Assembly: GCA_035651755.1 (NCBI GenBank)
Contig: DASRFA010000056.1
Span: forward strand, 310,001 to 374,000
Direction of reading: 5' to 3'
DNA from: DASRFA01 sp035651755
Lineage (GTDB): Bacteria > Desulfobacterota > Binatia > UBA12015
DNA length: 64,000 nucleotides
A program made the position numbers and the translations under genes. Below, in pieces: positions 1 to 9,300 of this stretch; the first letter of the stretch is position 1; the number at the start of each line of letters is the position of its first letter. Under the pieces are notes generated by a model. It did not search any database and had not been told where the DNA came from. It saw nothing but the letters and a program-made list of their open reading frames with translations.

Positions 1-684
1 CTTCAGCTCCGCCATGCCCTCGACCGTCAAGCCGCGTCGGGGATGCTCGTCGGTGTCGAAGCGCCGTACGTTGCCGTCGGCGTCCTGCACGTCGACGGGC
101 ACGATCTGTCCCGCGAAGGCGCCCGAGTCGATGCTCTCGATCGCGCGCCCGTGGCTGTAGACCGCCCACTGATCGACGTCCGCGCGCGACAGCCCCGCCT
201 CGACCGCGGTGTTGTGGCCGACGGTGATCGACATGTCGAAGGCCGGCGCGTCGGGCGTCTCGGGGTGCGAGGGAGACATCCACGGTTTCGGATCCGCGCC
301 GGGGGCGAGACGCTTGTGGCCCATCGGCATCGTGCTCATGCTCTCGGTCCCGCCCGCGAGTACGACGCGATCCATGCCGGCGGCGATCGACCCGGCTCCG
401 ATCGAGATCGCTCCGAGCCCGGCCGCGCAGTGCCGATTCGTCGCCAGCCCCGGGACGTTCTCGAGGCCGAGCACGACCGCCGTGTGGCGCGCGATGACGC
501 CGCCTCCCTGCAGGCTCTCGGCGATGACGAGGTCGTCGATCTCGTCGGGTTCGATCTTCGTGCGCTCCAGCAAGCCTCGCACCGCCAGCTCGGCGAGCTG
601 GAAGGCGTCCTTGGCGACCAGCGATCCCTTGCGGGCGCGGCCGATCGGCGTGCGGACTGCCGCGACGATGACGGGGTTCTTCAT
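1..684 (-). CDS. Thiolase (acetyl-CoA C-acyltransferase), 3' end cut by window
   Basis: The first 228 codons of a thiolase run off the left edge of the window. The N-terminus MKNPVIVAAVRTPIGRA is the classic thiolase start. The nucleophilic cysteine lies in NRHCAAGLGA at about residue 86, followed by GGTESMSTMP. Thiolases cleave or form 3-ketoacyl-CoA; with the acyl-CoA dehydrogenase, thioesterase and second thiolase nearby, a role in fatty-acid or related CoA-ester breakdown is likely. The His and second Cys catalytic motifs lie outside the window and cannot be checked. ATG at 684 is the natural start. Confidence 0.93.
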   Translation of the reverse strand, partial: MKNPVIVAAVRTPIGRARKGSLVAKDAFQLAELAVRGLLERTKIEPDEIDDLVIAESLQGGGVIARHTAVVLGLENVPGLATNRHCAAGLGAISIGAGSIAAGMDRVVLAGGTESMSTMPMGHKRLAPGADPKPWMSPSHPETPDAPAFDMSITVGHNTAVEAGLSRADVDQWAVYSHGRAIESIDSGAFAGQIVPVDVQDADGNVRRFDTDEHPRRGLTVEGMAELK

Positions 685-750
685 GGGTGGGACTCCTCGC
701 TGTGCGCCCGTCGTCGGTGATCCGACGGGCGAGCCCGATGGACCGACAAG

Positions 751-1827
751 CTACGGAAGCAGCTCGCCCGCGTCGAGCTCGATGGCCGACGCGTAGAGCC
801 TCTCCGCGATCGCGTCGAGGAGTCGCGCGGTGCGGCCCTCGGGCTCGGGGCCGCAGATGGTGAAGCTGAAGACCGGGATGCAGAGGCAGTAGAGGACGGC
901 GAGGCGAAAATCGGTGAGCGCCTCGTCGAAGGCGTAGTCGGTGCGCCCGGCGCGCAGCAGCCCCTCGTGCCAGGCGGCGAAGACCTCGAGCTGATGGCCG
1001 CGGCGTTCGGCCGGGGGCTCGCTGCCGCCCAGCATGCGCGCGATGTCGATCGCCGCCAGGCTGCGGTTGGTGAGCTGCCAGTCGAGGACGACGACCTCGG
1101 AGCACGGCTCGCCGTCGCCGACCAGGAGGTTGTCCGCGCGCAGGTCGCCGTGGATCAGCGTCACCGGCCGCGCGGCGATGCGCTCCTCGAGCCAACCGAT
1201 CTTTCGCACGACGCGCTCGCCGAGGCGGACGGCGTCGCGGCCGATGCGCAGCTCGTAGCAGCGCGCGAAGGCGGGCCAGTGATCGGCGAAGCCCTCGTCG
1301 AAGAAGTGATCGTGGAGCGGAAGCCAGTCGAGCCCGTCGAGCGCGCCCGGGCGCGCGAACGCGGCGTGGAGCTTTGCCACCTCGCGGGCCGTGAAGAGCA
1401 CCTGCTCGTGACGCATGCCGTGCACCTGATCGAGGGCGCGATAGGCGGTGAGGTCCTCCATCAGCAGGACCTTCCCGTCGCCGGACGCGTCGGCCCAGTA
1501 GATGCGCGGGAGCCGTAGGGGCACGCGGCCCGCCACCTCGCGGTAGAAGCGGACCTCGCGGTCGAAGGCCCCGAAGCGGCGCTCGGCGTCGCGGAAGCCG
1601 CCCTCGGCCGGCTCGAGCTTCGCGACGAGCGACCCGGGCGCGCCGTCGGGCGGTGCGGTCGCGTAGTCGATGTCGATCTGGACCGTCAGGCTCAGGAAGC
1701 CGCGCTGTGCGCCGATCGTCCGCGTACGAACCGCCGTGACCGGCGGCAGATCCGTGGCGCCGCCGGCGCGGAGCGCCTCGTCGACCCATTCGGCGGTGAT
1801 CCCTTCGACGTTCTCCGGGACGTGCAC
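751..1827 (-). CDS. Phosphotransferase family protein (aminoglycoside phosphotransferase / ecdysteroid-kinase-like fold)
   Basis: A 358-aa small-molecule kinase-like protein. It shows the catalytic-loop signature HGDLRADNLLV at about residues 226-236 and the metal-binding VVLDWQ about 15 residues later. The central LLMEDL matches the hinge of choline-kinase-like (CHK) proteins. In actinobacteria and lipid-degrading proteobacteria such proteins often sit among acyl-CoA dehydrogenases, as here. The substrate is unknown. It lies downstream of the thiolase gene on the same strand in a cluster of CoA-ester enzymes. Confidence 0.85.
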   Translation of the reverse strand: MHVPENVEGITAEWVDEALRAGGATDLPPVTAVRTRTIGAQRGFLSLTVQIDIDYATAPPDGAPGSLVAKLEPAEGGFRDAERRFGAFDREVRFYREVAGRVPLRLPRIYWADASGDGKVLLMEDLTAYRALDQVHGMRHEQVLFTAREVAKLHAAFARPGALDGLDWLPLHDHFFDEGFADHWPAFARCYELRIGRDAVRLGERVVRKIGWLEERIAARPVTLIHGDLRADNLLVGDGEPCSEVVVLDWQLTNRSLAAIDIARMLGGSEPPAERRGHQLEVFAAWHEGLLRAGRTDYAFDEALTDFRLAVLYCLCIPVFSFTICGPEPEGRTARLLDAIAERLYASAIELDAGELLP

Positions 1828-1937
1828 GGCCCGAGGCGACTATCACGGGCGCGAGGGATTGTCCCGGCCCGGGCACGCGAGCCGACGATGTCACCGCGGG
1901 TCGGCAACGACGTACGGGAAAGCGGGAGGACAAAGTG

Positions 1938-2501
1938 ATGCACAGGATGACCCCAGTGATTCTGCTCGCCGGCTGCGCGCTGTTCGCCGGCGCGACGCAC
2001 GCGCTCGCCGAGGACCCGCCGCGCCAGGCGCAGGTCGTGGCGCTGGACGAGTGCGATCCGCGGACGTTCAACCCCGCGCTCGGCGACGAGGGCACCGGCT
2101 TCTGCCACAACGTCACGCTCTACAACCTGCCCGAGCACGACTACTCGACGTCGCTCTCCGATCTCATCGGGCAGGCGAGCTCGGGAGCTCCCGATCCGGG
2201 CTGGGACTTCGAGCCCGATCAGGTCACCATCCGAAAAGGCGGCACGGTTTCGGTCGTCGACCAGGGCGGCGAGCCTCACACGTTCACCGAGGTCGCGCAG
2301 TTCGGCGGCGGCTTCGTCGAGGCGCTCAACAACGGGCAGCCGATCGCTCCGGAGTGCGCCGGCGGCTTCAAGAACGTCGCGGTCGCGCGGACGCGCATCC
2401 TCCAGGGAAGCCGACTCGACGTGATGGGCCTCTCGCGGGGCAAGCACCTCTTCCAGTGCTGCATCCATCCCTGGATGCACATGGAAGTCGACGTGAGGTG
2501 A
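1938..2501 (+). CDS. Secreted cupredoxin-like copper protein
   Basis: A 187-aa exported protein with a signal peptide ending near ALAED. The copper site of plastocyanin-like proteins is visible: a first His in GEPHTF, then a C-terminal cluster CCIHPWMHMEV supplying Cys, His and Met ligands. A long insert between the first strands contains extra cysteines (DECD, FCHN). I take ATG at 1938 as the start because GGGAGGA lies 7 nt upstream; a GTG one codon earlier is possible. Probably a periplasmic electron carrier or copper-binding protein; its partner is not in the window. Confidence 0.78.
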   Translation: MHRMTPVILLAGCALFAGATHALAEDPPRQAQVVALDECDPRTFNPALGDEGTGFCHNVTLYNLPEHDYSTSLSDLIGQASSGAPDPGWDFEPDQVTIRKGGTVSVVDQGGEPHTFTEVAQFGGGFVEALNNGQPIAPECAGGFKNVAVARTRILQGSRLDVMGLSRGKHLFQCCIHPWMHMEVDVR

Positions 2502-2554
2502 CGTCAGGCGGGCGGGACGCCTGACAACAGCCACGCACGCTTGTCCACGCGCGC

Positions 2555-3541
2555 CTAGCTGCGGAAGGCCGGAATGACCTCCGCCGCGAACAGCTTCACC
2601 GCGGCCTCGTCCTGGAACTGGAAGCACAGCTCGCGCACGTCCCAAACGGTCGCGCGACGGCGGAGCTCCGCGACCACCTCTTCGGGAGAGCCGATGAGCG
2701 CCATCGGCGTGCGGCTGACCGCGTCCGGCGTGGTGCCGAGGAAGCCGGCCATGGCCTCACGCGTCGCTCGCACCGCGTCCGCGGAATGCGAGATCATCGT
2801 CGTGAAGGCGAAGTTGCTGATCTCGATCGCCTGCGGGTCGCGGCCCAGCTTCGCGGCCTCGGCGCGGACGAAGTCGATCTTCGCGCGCATCGCATCGGCG
2901 TCGAAGCGCGACGACTCCTCCATCGCGATGTAGCCCTTGTGGCCGACCTCCGAGATCAGGTTCAGCACGTCCGCGTGCCGGGCGGCGACGCGGAGGAGGC
3001 CCTTGCCGCCTCCGCCGAGGACGATCGGCGGGTGCGGCTTCTGGACCGTGCGCGGCGCGATGTCGGCGTCGCGGAAGTGGAAGAACTCGCCGTCGTGGGT
3101 GAAGGGCGCGTCGCCCCAGAGGCCGCGGATGCAGGTCAGCGACTCGTCGAGCAGCCGGAGCCGGTCCGCGATCGGCGGAAACGGGATGCCGGTCATGCGG
3201 AACTCGGTCTCGGTCCATCCCGTGCCGAGCCCCGCGAGCGCGCGCCCGTTCGAGAGGTGGTCGAGCGTGGCGAGGCTCTGGGCGGTGATCGCCGGATGGC
3301 GGAAGAGGTTGCACAGCACCATGTGGCCGATGCGAACGCGGCGCGTCGCCTGCGCGGCGATGATCGCCATCGCCATGGAGTCGAACGATGGCCCGCCCAT
3401 CCGCTGGCGCTCCGGACCTTCGAGGACGAGGTGGTCCGGGAAGTAGAGGACGTCGTAGCCGAGCTCCTCGACGAGCTGCGCCGTATCGCGCAGTTTCTTG
3501 ATGTCGCCGAGACCGATGCCGAGCTGGATCGCGAATCGCAT
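2555..3541 (-). CDS. LLM-class F420-dependent oxidoreductase
   Basis: A 328-aa luciferase-like TIM-barrel protein. It has MRFAIQLG at the N-terminus, YFPDHL, GHMVLCNLFRHP, and the LATLDHLSNGRALAGLGTGW block typical of F420/FMN-dependent luciferase-like monooxygenases of the TIGR03621-like group. Length is normal for the family. It lies between the cupredoxin and the acyl-CoA dehydrogenase, on the strand of the latter. The substrate is unknown; a role in xenobiotic or lipid oxidation is only suggested by context. Confidence 0.88.
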   Translation of the reverse strand: MRFAIQLGIGLGDIKKLRDTAQLVEELGYDVLYFPDHLVLEGPERQRMGGPSFDSMAMAIIAAQATRRVRIGHMVLCNLFRHPAITAQSLATLDHLSNGRALAGLGTGWTETEFRMTGIPFPPIADRLRLLDESLTCIRGLWGDAPFTHDGEFFHFRDADIAPRTVQKPHPPIVLGGGGKGLLRVAARHADVLNLISEVGHKGYIAMEESSRFDADAMRAKIDFVRAEAAKLGRDPQAIEISNFAFTTMISHSADAVRATREAMAGFLGTTPDAVSRTPMALIGSPEEVVAELRRRATVWDVRELCFQFQDEAAVKLFAAEVIPAFRS

Positions 3542-3592
3542 CCCGGGGTCGTACCACCGTCTCCGTGCCGAGCCTACACGCGTCGCCGATCG

Positions 3593-4873
3593 TCAATGCC
3601 GGTCGGCGAAATACCTCCGGTAGCCCTCGGCGAGCTCGCGCAGCTTCGGGTCGGCGTCGAACCTCGGCTGGAACCTCTTCCACGCCGCCTCGCGCTTGGC
3701 CGGGATGTACTCGGTCGGCCAGTAGCCCTCGTGCGGCCGATAGCCCTTCAGGACGTTCCGAGCGACGGTCGCCTTGTGCACCTCGTCGACGCCGTCGGCG
3801 ATGCCCATCGTCGGTGCGGCGGCGTACATCGCCTGGATCGGCGTCAGGTTCGTGGTCCCGAGGGCGCCCAGGATGTGAAGCGCGTTGTAGGAGACCTCGC
3901 GCAGCACCTTCGCCATCGTATACTTGACGGCGGCGATGTCCGTGCGGGTGTCACGAGTGCTGGTGTTGTCGATCCTCCAGGCGGTCTCGAGGACGAAGAG
4001 GCGCAGCATGCGGATCGCGGCGTAGGAGTCGGCGATCTTCTCCTGCACCATCTGGTGCTCCGCGATGGTCTTGCCGTGCGACTGCCGGCTGAGCGCGCGC
4101 TCGCACATCATGTCGAAGGCGAGCTTGCACTGCGCGACGGTGCGCATGGCGTGGTGGATGCGGCCACCGCCGAGCCGGCGCTGCGCGAGCACCTTCGCGC
4201 CGTCCTGCGGCCCGAGCAGGTGATCGATCGGAACCCGGACGTCGCGATAGACGATGTGGTTGTGGTTGCGCGGCTCGGGTTGGATCTCGACCCCGGGCGT
4301 CTTGCGCGGCACGACGAACATCCCGTTCGTGCACATGACGAAGAGGATGTCCGCGACGCGGCCCGCGCTCGTGAACCACTTCTCGCCGTTGATGACCCAC
4401 TGGTCGCCGTCGCGCACCGCATGCGTCTTGAAGAGGTTCGGGTCAGAGCCGCCCTGCGGCTCGGTCATCGAGTACGCGGAGAAGATCTCCTGGTTCAGGA
4501 GCGGCTTCAGCCAGCGCTCCTTCTGCTCCTCGGTGCCGTACGCGGCCAGCATCTCCATGTTCCCGGTGTCGGGAGCTGCGCATCCGAACATCTGCGGCGC
4601 CGACGGGTAACGTCCGAGGATCTCGTTCAGGAGCCCGAGCTTCAGCTGCCCGTAGCCGGGACCGCCGAGCTCCTCGTCCAGGAACAGCGCCCACAGGCCC
4701 TGCCCCTTGATCTGGTCCTGCAGGCCCTTCACCAGCGCCCGGATCTTCGGCTCCTTGGACCGGACCGCGTAGGGGAACACGAAGTCGAGGGGCTCCACCT
4801 CCTCGCGGCAGAACTGGTCCACCCAGTCGAGCTTCCTCTGAAACTCGGGTTCGGTCGAAAAGTCCCAGGCCAC
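3593..4873 (-). CDS. Acyl-CoA dehydrogenase family protein
   Basis: A 426-aa FAD enzyme that introduces a 2,3 double bond into acyl-CoA. Visible family blocks are SAYSMTEPQGGSDPNLFKT (FAD/acyl-binding), VINGEKWFTS, GLGGGRIHHAMR-type region (here LGGGRIHHAM) and a C-terminal four-helix region ending GIADGVDEVHKATVARNVL. The long N-terminus and VHKATVA motif resemble the ACAD10/11-like subgroup. The start is GTG at 4873, chosen because AAAGGAG lies 6-7 nt upstream and MAWDF-type starts are usual. Upstream open frame is only the antisense shadow of the next gene. Confidence 0.93.
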   Translation of the reverse strand: MAWDFSTEPEFQRKLDWVDQFCREEVEPLDFVFPYAVRSKEPKIRALVKGLQDQIKGQGLWALFLDEELGGPGYGQLKLGLLNEILGRYPSAPQMFGCAAPDTGNMEMLAAYGTEEQKERWLKPLLNQEIFSAYSMTEPQGGSDPNLFKTHAVRDGDQWVINGEKWFTSAGRVADILFVMCTNGMFVVPRKTPGVEIQPEPRNHNHIVYRDVRVPIDHLLGPQDGAKVLAQRRLGGGRIHHAMRTVAQCKLAFDMMCERALSRQSHGKTIAEHQMVQEKIADSYAAIRMLRLFVLETAWRIDNTSTRDTRTDIAAVKYTMAKVLREVSYNALHILGALGTTNLTPIQAMYAAAPTMGIADGVDEVHKATVARNVLKGYRPHEGYWPTEYIPAKREAAWKRFQPRFDADPKLRELAEGYRRYFADRH

Positions 4874-4965
4874 GGCGTCTCCTTTCGTCGGCGATTCGAC
4901 CCTACGACGGCATGGACTCCATCGAAGAGTCAACCGATCGATGTGACCGGCGGCCTTCCCTCGCC

Positions 4966-6156
4966 TCACCCACCGCCGAAGTCGATCACGTCGAAGCTCA
5001 GCGGCAGCGCGTTCACCGCGGTGACGCTCGGTCCCGAGGGTGGGTCGATCCGTCCGCCATCGAGCGCGCGGTCGAATTGCGCCGCGTCGATGCGCTGCGT
5101 GCGCACGAAGTGCTCGAAGACGTACGGGATGCCGTCGGATCCGAGCGGCGAGGGGCCGGTCATGACGTGGAAGTGGAGGTGCGGCGCCGAGGTGTTGCCG
5201 CTGTTGCCGAGGAGTCCGATCTGCTGTCCGGCCTGCACGCGGTCGCCGACCCGTACGGCGACGGAGCCGGTCACGAGGTGCGCGTAGAAGCTGAAAACGT
5301 CGTTGCCGTGGTCGATGACGACGCTGTTCCCGTCGATCGTTTCGATCGTGATCGTTCTCGGGTCGGGAAGCGTTCCCGGCGTCTGGTCGGGAAGCCCGTC
5401 TCGCGCTTGGATCACGACGCCGTCCTCCGCCGCCAGGATCGGCTCCCCGTAGCCGACCCAGTTGTGCAGGTCGGCGGGGTCCCCCGCGACGAGGCGACCC
5501 TGCTCGTCGACGCGCAGCCAGTCGATGGCAAAGCGCTGCGAGTCCCAGAGCTCGCCGTTGACGGACTGGATGGCTCCGCGATGGGCGCCGCCGACGTCGC
5601 AGCAGCCGTTGCTCGCGAGCCATCCCGGACCCGTCATCGGCCGGATGAACGACGGTGGGTCCTTCCGCGAGATGTCGTAGGGGGTGAGCTCGTACTGGAT
5701 CGGTGACGGCTCCCGCGACGCCGGGCTCGTCGCGCCCGTCCCGGCGAGCCTGTGCTTCAGACGCCTCGGGGCGGCATCGTCGGAAGCGAAGTCCATGTCG
5801 ACGAACAGCAGACGCGCCTCGTTCGGCGGAATCAGATTGGACGGTGCCGCTTGTGCGTTCATCGTGTGCAGCGCGGCGACGAGCGCGTCGCCGGTCAACG
5901 TCAGGATGGTCGCGCCGTCGTCGAAGTTCAGCACGTCGATCCGATCGATCGTCGCCGGCACGGCCTTCGCGTTGGTGAGCTCCAGCTCGTAGACCACGTG
6001 GGATGCCCCGTCCGAGCCGCGAACCGGTGCCGTGTCGCCGCCCACGATCGAGCCCACGACGGCCGTGAAGGTGTTCTCCTGCGTCGGCATCGCGTTGGTC
6101 TGGTCGCTGCACGCGATCGCGAAAGGGACGAGAGACAGCAAGAGCCGGAATTGCAT
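4966..6156 (-). CDS. M23 family metallopeptidase, lipoprotein
   Basis: A 396-aa exported protein. The start MQFRLLLSLVPFAIACSD carries a lipobox-like end (AIAC), and GGAAGG precedes the ATG at 6156. The N-terminal half is a beta-rich region of unknown role. The C-terminal peptidase domain shows SQRFAIDW, the central strand VVIDHGNDVFSFYAHL and the zinc/active-site motif SAPHLHFHV. It probably cleaves peptidoglycan cross-links or an extracellular peptide. The first zinc His of canonical HxxxD is not adjacent to AIDW; HRGAI about 20 residues earlier may supply it. Confidence 0.85.
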   Translation of the reverse strand: MQFRLLLSLVPFAIACSDQTNAMPTQENTFTAVVGSIVGGDTAPVRGSDGASHVVYELELTNAKAVPATIDRIDVLNFDDGATILTLTGDALVAALHTMNAQAAPSNLIPPNEARLLFVDMDFASDDAAPRRLKHRLAGTGATSPASREPSPIQYELTPYDISRKDPPSFIRPMTGPGWLASNGCCDVGGAHRGAIQSVNGELWDSQRFAIDWLRVDEQGRLVAGDPADLHNWVGYGEPILAAEDGVVIQARDGLPDQTPGTLPDPRTITIETIDGNSVVIDHGNDVFSFYAHLVTGSVAVRVGDRVQAGQQIGLLGNSGNTSAPHLHFHVMTGPSPLGSDGIPYVFEHFVRTQRIDAAQFDRALDGGRIDPPSGPSVTAVNALPLSFDVIDFGGG

Positions 6157-6290
6157 GCGATCTACCTTCCTTGTTCGTCGGTATTTGCGCCGGCGCGAGA
6201 TCGAAACGCGCGCCGGTCCGGCGACTGTATCAAAAGCGCCCACGAAGACGTTCGTTGCTCGCGCGGACCCCCTCGGATACGACGTCGCGG

Positions 6291-7727
6291 ATGCAAACCC
6301 ACGATCGGATCTTCGTCGGCGGCGAGTGGCAGGCTCCGAGCTCGACCGAGACCATCGACGTCGTCTCCCCGGCGACCGAAGACGTCGTCGCCCGGGTGCC
6401 CGCCGGAAAGGCCGCCGACATCGACCGGGCCGTCGCGGCCGCGCGCGCGGCGTTCGACGAGGGGCCCTGGCCGCGTCTCACGGTCGCGGAGCGCGTCGAC
6501 TGGATGCGGAAGCTCTCCGCCGGCCTCCAGGCGCGCATGGACGACATCGCGAAGGCGGTCACGACCGAGATGGGCTGTCCCATCAGCGTGTCGACGATGG
6601 CGCAGGCGCTCCCCCCGGGCATGGTGCTCGACAAGTACGCCGAGGTCGCGAGCACGCATCCGTTCGAGCAGGATCGCGCCGGGCTCTTCGGTCGCGTGAT
6701 CGTCCGTCAAGAGCCGGTCGGCGTGTGCGGCCTCATCGTGCCGTGGAACTTCCCGCTCGCGATCATCGCCTTCAAGCTCGGCGCGGCCCTCGCCGCGGGC
6801 TGCACGACCGTCGTCAAGGCCGCTCCGGAGACCCCGCTCGACGCGTACATCCTGGGCGAGGTCTGCGCACAGATCGGGTTCCCGAAAGGGGTCATCAACG
6901 TCGTCGTCGCGGGGCGCGAGGACAGCGAGCATCTCGTCCGGCACCCGCAGGTCGACAAGATCTCGTTCACCGGCAACAGCGTCGTGGGACGCCGGATCGC
7001 GAGCATCTGCGGCGAGCAGCTGAAGCGTTGCACGCTCGAGCTCGGCGGCAAGTCGGCGGCGATCGTCCTCGAGGACGCGGATCCGGCGAAGGTCGTGCCC
7101 GGCCTCGTGCCGAACGGCATCCTGAACACCGGTCAGGCCTGCGCCGCCCAGACCCGGCTGCTCATCCCGCGCAGCCGCTACCGGGAGTACGTCGACGCGA
7201 TCGGCGACTTCCTGCGCGCGGTGCCGACCGGCGACCCGATGGACCCGACGATGCAGCTCGGCCCGCTGGTCGCCGAGCGCCAGCGGACGCGCGTCGAGGG
7301 CTACATCAAGAAGGGCCGCGACGAAGGGGCGCGCCTGGTCGTGGGCGGCGGCCGCCCCGCCGGCCTGCCGAAGGGCTGGTACGTCGAGCCGACCCTCTTC
7401 GCCGACGTGAAGAACGAGATGACGATCGCGCGCGAGGAGATCTTCGGCCCGGTCCTGGTCGCGATCCCCTACGAAGCTCCCGAGGACGCGGTGCGGATCT
7501 CGAACGACTCGGACTACGGGCTCTCGGGCTCGGTGTGGACCTCGGACATCGACCGCGGCATCGAGATCGCGCGCCAGGTCCGGACCGGCACCTACAACGT
7601 GAACGGCTTCATCATCGACTTCGGCTCTCCCTTCGGCGGCTTCAAGGCGTCGGGCATCGGCCGCGAGTTCGGGCCCGAGGGGATCGCCTGCTTCAGCGAG
7701 TACAAGAGCATCGCGATCTTCGATTGA
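6291..7727 (+). CDS. NAD(P)-dependent aldehyde dehydrogenase
   Basis: A 478-aa aldehyde dehydrogenase. It carries the cofactor motif PWNFPLAI, the loop SFTGNSVVGRRI, the catalytic Glu in LELGGKSA, and the catalytic Cys in NTGQACAAQTR. The C-terminal GGFKASGIGREFGPEG is also typical. Length is standard. I set the start at ATG 6291 (MQTHDRIFVGGEW), because the open frame upstream overlaps the start of the divergent M23 gene. It would oxidise an aldehyde to the acid; the specific substrate cannot be told. Confidence 0.95.
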   Translation: MQTHDRIFVGGEWQAPSSTETIDVVSPATEDVVARVPAGKAADIDRAVAAARAAFDEGPWPRLTVAERVDWMRKLSAGLQARMDDIAKAVTTEMGCPISVSTMAQALPPGMVLDKYAEVASTHPFEQDRAGLFGRVIVRQEPVGVCGLIVPWNFPLAIIAFKLGAALAAGCTTVVKAAPETPLDAYILGEVCAQIGFPKGVINVVVAGREDSEHLVRHPQVDKISFTGNSVVGRRIASICGEQLKRCTLELGGKSAAIVLEDADPAKVVPGLVPNGILNTGQACAAQTRLLIPRSRYREYVDAIGDFLRAVPTGDPMDPTMQLGPLVAERQRTRVEGYIKKGRDEGARLVVGGGRPAGLPKGWYVEPTLFADVKNEMTIAREEIFGPVLVAIPYEAPEDAVRISNDSDYGLSGSVWTSDIDRGIEIARQVRTGTYNVNGFIIDFGSPFGGFKASGIGREFGPEGIACFSEYKSIAIFD

Positions 7728-7815
7728 GGCGGCGTCGGTACCCCGCGCGCTCGCCTCGAGAGTCCACCGCCAGGGCGCGCCGCGCGCGCGGCGCCTTCAC
7801 GGCCGCGCCTTGCCA

Positions 7816-8664
7816 TCAGCGCGGAGGGCGGGCGTCGACCTCGTCCCAGAGCCGCAAGATGCCGGACTGGCTCGCGCTGGCCATGAGCGTGCCGTCCTCG
7901 GCGAAGACGTGCATGCGCCCGTGCACGAAGCCCGCGTTCACCCCGTGGATGCGGATGTCGCAGCAGACCCACTCCGTCTCGCGCAGCTCGCGGATGCGGA
8001 TGGTGTTGTCGAGGCTGTTGGCGCCGGCTTGACGGCCGAGCGCGTGTCCGGTCGCGGACGGGACGTAGTCGGCGATGATCGCGAGCAGCCCCGAGGTGAT
8101 CGGACGCGGCTCCTTCGGGCGGCCCCAGAGCACGGCGTGTCCGTTCCTGCTGAGCCTGCCCTTGCGGGCGTTGCCGTAGCGGCCCTTCGCGACGCGCATG
8201 TCGAACTGCCGGTGGAGGTTGTCGCTCTCCTCGTCGAAGTGCGGCATCGGCTCGCACGCGGACGGCGGCGGCACCTCGGGCATGTGCGCCCACTGCGCCG
8301 AGATCGCCTGCGGTCGCGCTCCGAGGGCGGCGTTGACGGTCAGGATCTCGCGGTCGCCGACGTGGCCGACGACGCGCGCCTGCGTCACGTGCTTGCCCTG
8401 CTTGGGGACGATGACGTCGACGTCCAGGAACTCGCCCGGCTTCGCGTAGGCGAGGTACTGCGCGGTCGCCCAGATGGCGGGGCGTCCGGTGGTGCGCTCC
8501 ATCGCCGCGATCGACGCGGCGAGGCCGACGCCGCCGAACAGGAACTGGTTCTCCGGCGGGCCGACGCAGATCCGCATCTCGACCGGCAGCACCCAGCGGT
8601 GCGGGTTGTGGGTCGCGCGCAGGTCGAAGAGCTCGGCAGCGGGTCGTGGAACGGTGACGGCCAT
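7816..8664 (-). CDS. Acyl-CoA thioesterase family (double hotdog, TesB-like)
   Basis: A 282-aa protein with two hotdog-like halves. The first runs from FLFGGVGLAASIAAMERTT, which resembles the GG-helix of TesB-type thioesterases. The second has ADYVPSA, ANSLDNTIRI and GFVHGRMHVFAEDGTLMASASQSGI, matching the C-terminal hotdog of acyl-CoA thioesterase II. It hydrolyses acyl-CoA to free acid plus CoA. It is convergent with the aldehyde dehydrogenase and sits among other CoA-ester genes. Confidence 0.82.
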   Translation of the reverse strand: MAVTVPRPAAELFDLRATHNPHRWVLPVEMRICVGPPENQFLFGGVGLAASIAAMERTTGRPAIWATAQYLAYAKPGEFLDVDVIVPKQGKHVTQARVVGHVGDREILTVNAALGARPQAISAQWAHMPEVPPPSACEPMPHFDEESDNLHRQFDMRVAKGRYGNARKGRLSRNGHAVLWGRPKEPRPITSGLLAIIADYVPSATGHALGRQAGANSLDNTIRIRELRETEWVCCDIRIHGVNAGFVHGRMHVFAEDGTLMASASQSGILRLWDEVDARPPR

Positions 8665-8825
8665 GGCGGCTGCTCAGGGTACGCGACGGGACGGGCGAAT
8701 CCAGCGCCCGTTTCCGGCTCGAAGCGGCGAGACGCTACGCGCGAACGGTGAGTCCCAGCGCCGCTCCCGGTGGAGGTCGCCGACGCGCGCGACCGATCAT
8801 CGGGGCCCGGCCCGGCCCCGCCCCG

Positions 8826-9143
8826 CTACTTGACGACTTCGAACAGCGCGCAGACGGCCACGGCGGGCCCCGGTGCGAAAATCGGATAGGCGCAGACGAC
8901 CTGCATCGTCCCGCCGCCTGGGCCGCTGATCGGGAACGAGTTCAAATAGCCGGCGAACGTCTTGTTTTCGTCGTTGACGTCCTGGCACACGCAACGCGTC
9001 TTGCCCGGGAACGTCGGATACGGCGGCGCGTAGCGCTCGACGCTCGCCTTGAAACGCTCCGCCGCAGTCGGCGCCGCGTGCGTCGGTGCGACGAGGGCCG
9101 CGAAGATCGCGACGGTCAGAACGAACTGGATTGCGCGCTTCAT
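8826..9143 (-). CDS. Small secreted protein, unknown function
   Basis: A 105-aa protein with a clear signal peptide (MKRAIQFVLTVAIFAALV, ending near THAA). The mature part has cysteines in RCVCQDV, VVCAYP and VCALF that could form disulfides. No family is recognised. The start at 9143 is preferred because it begins the signal peptide; the longer open frame upstream is arginine-rich and unlikely to be translated. Confidence 0.6.
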   Translation of the reverse strand: MKRAIQFVLTVAIFAALVAPTHAAPTAAERFKASVERYAPPYPTFPGKTRCVCQDVNDENKTFAGYLNSFPISGPGGGTMQVVCAYPIFAPGPAVAVCALFEVVK

Positions 9144-9300
9144 CGATGACCTCCCGATCGGCGCCGCCTGTGCACCTCGGCGCCCGCGCCGAGGAGCTCC
9201 ATCCGGCAGGCGCAAAGGCCCCCTCGACACTGTGCCACGGAGGTCGATTTCCAAGAGGAGGCCGTCGGCCGTCGCCGGCCGTCGCGCCCGAACGACGGCG

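Noticed and set aside
2786..5287. Very long plus-strand frame (833 codons)
   Set aside because: It is antisense to the LLM oxidoreductase and acyl-CoA dehydrogenase, is Arg/Asp/Val-rich, and shows no domain. It is a high-GC shadow.
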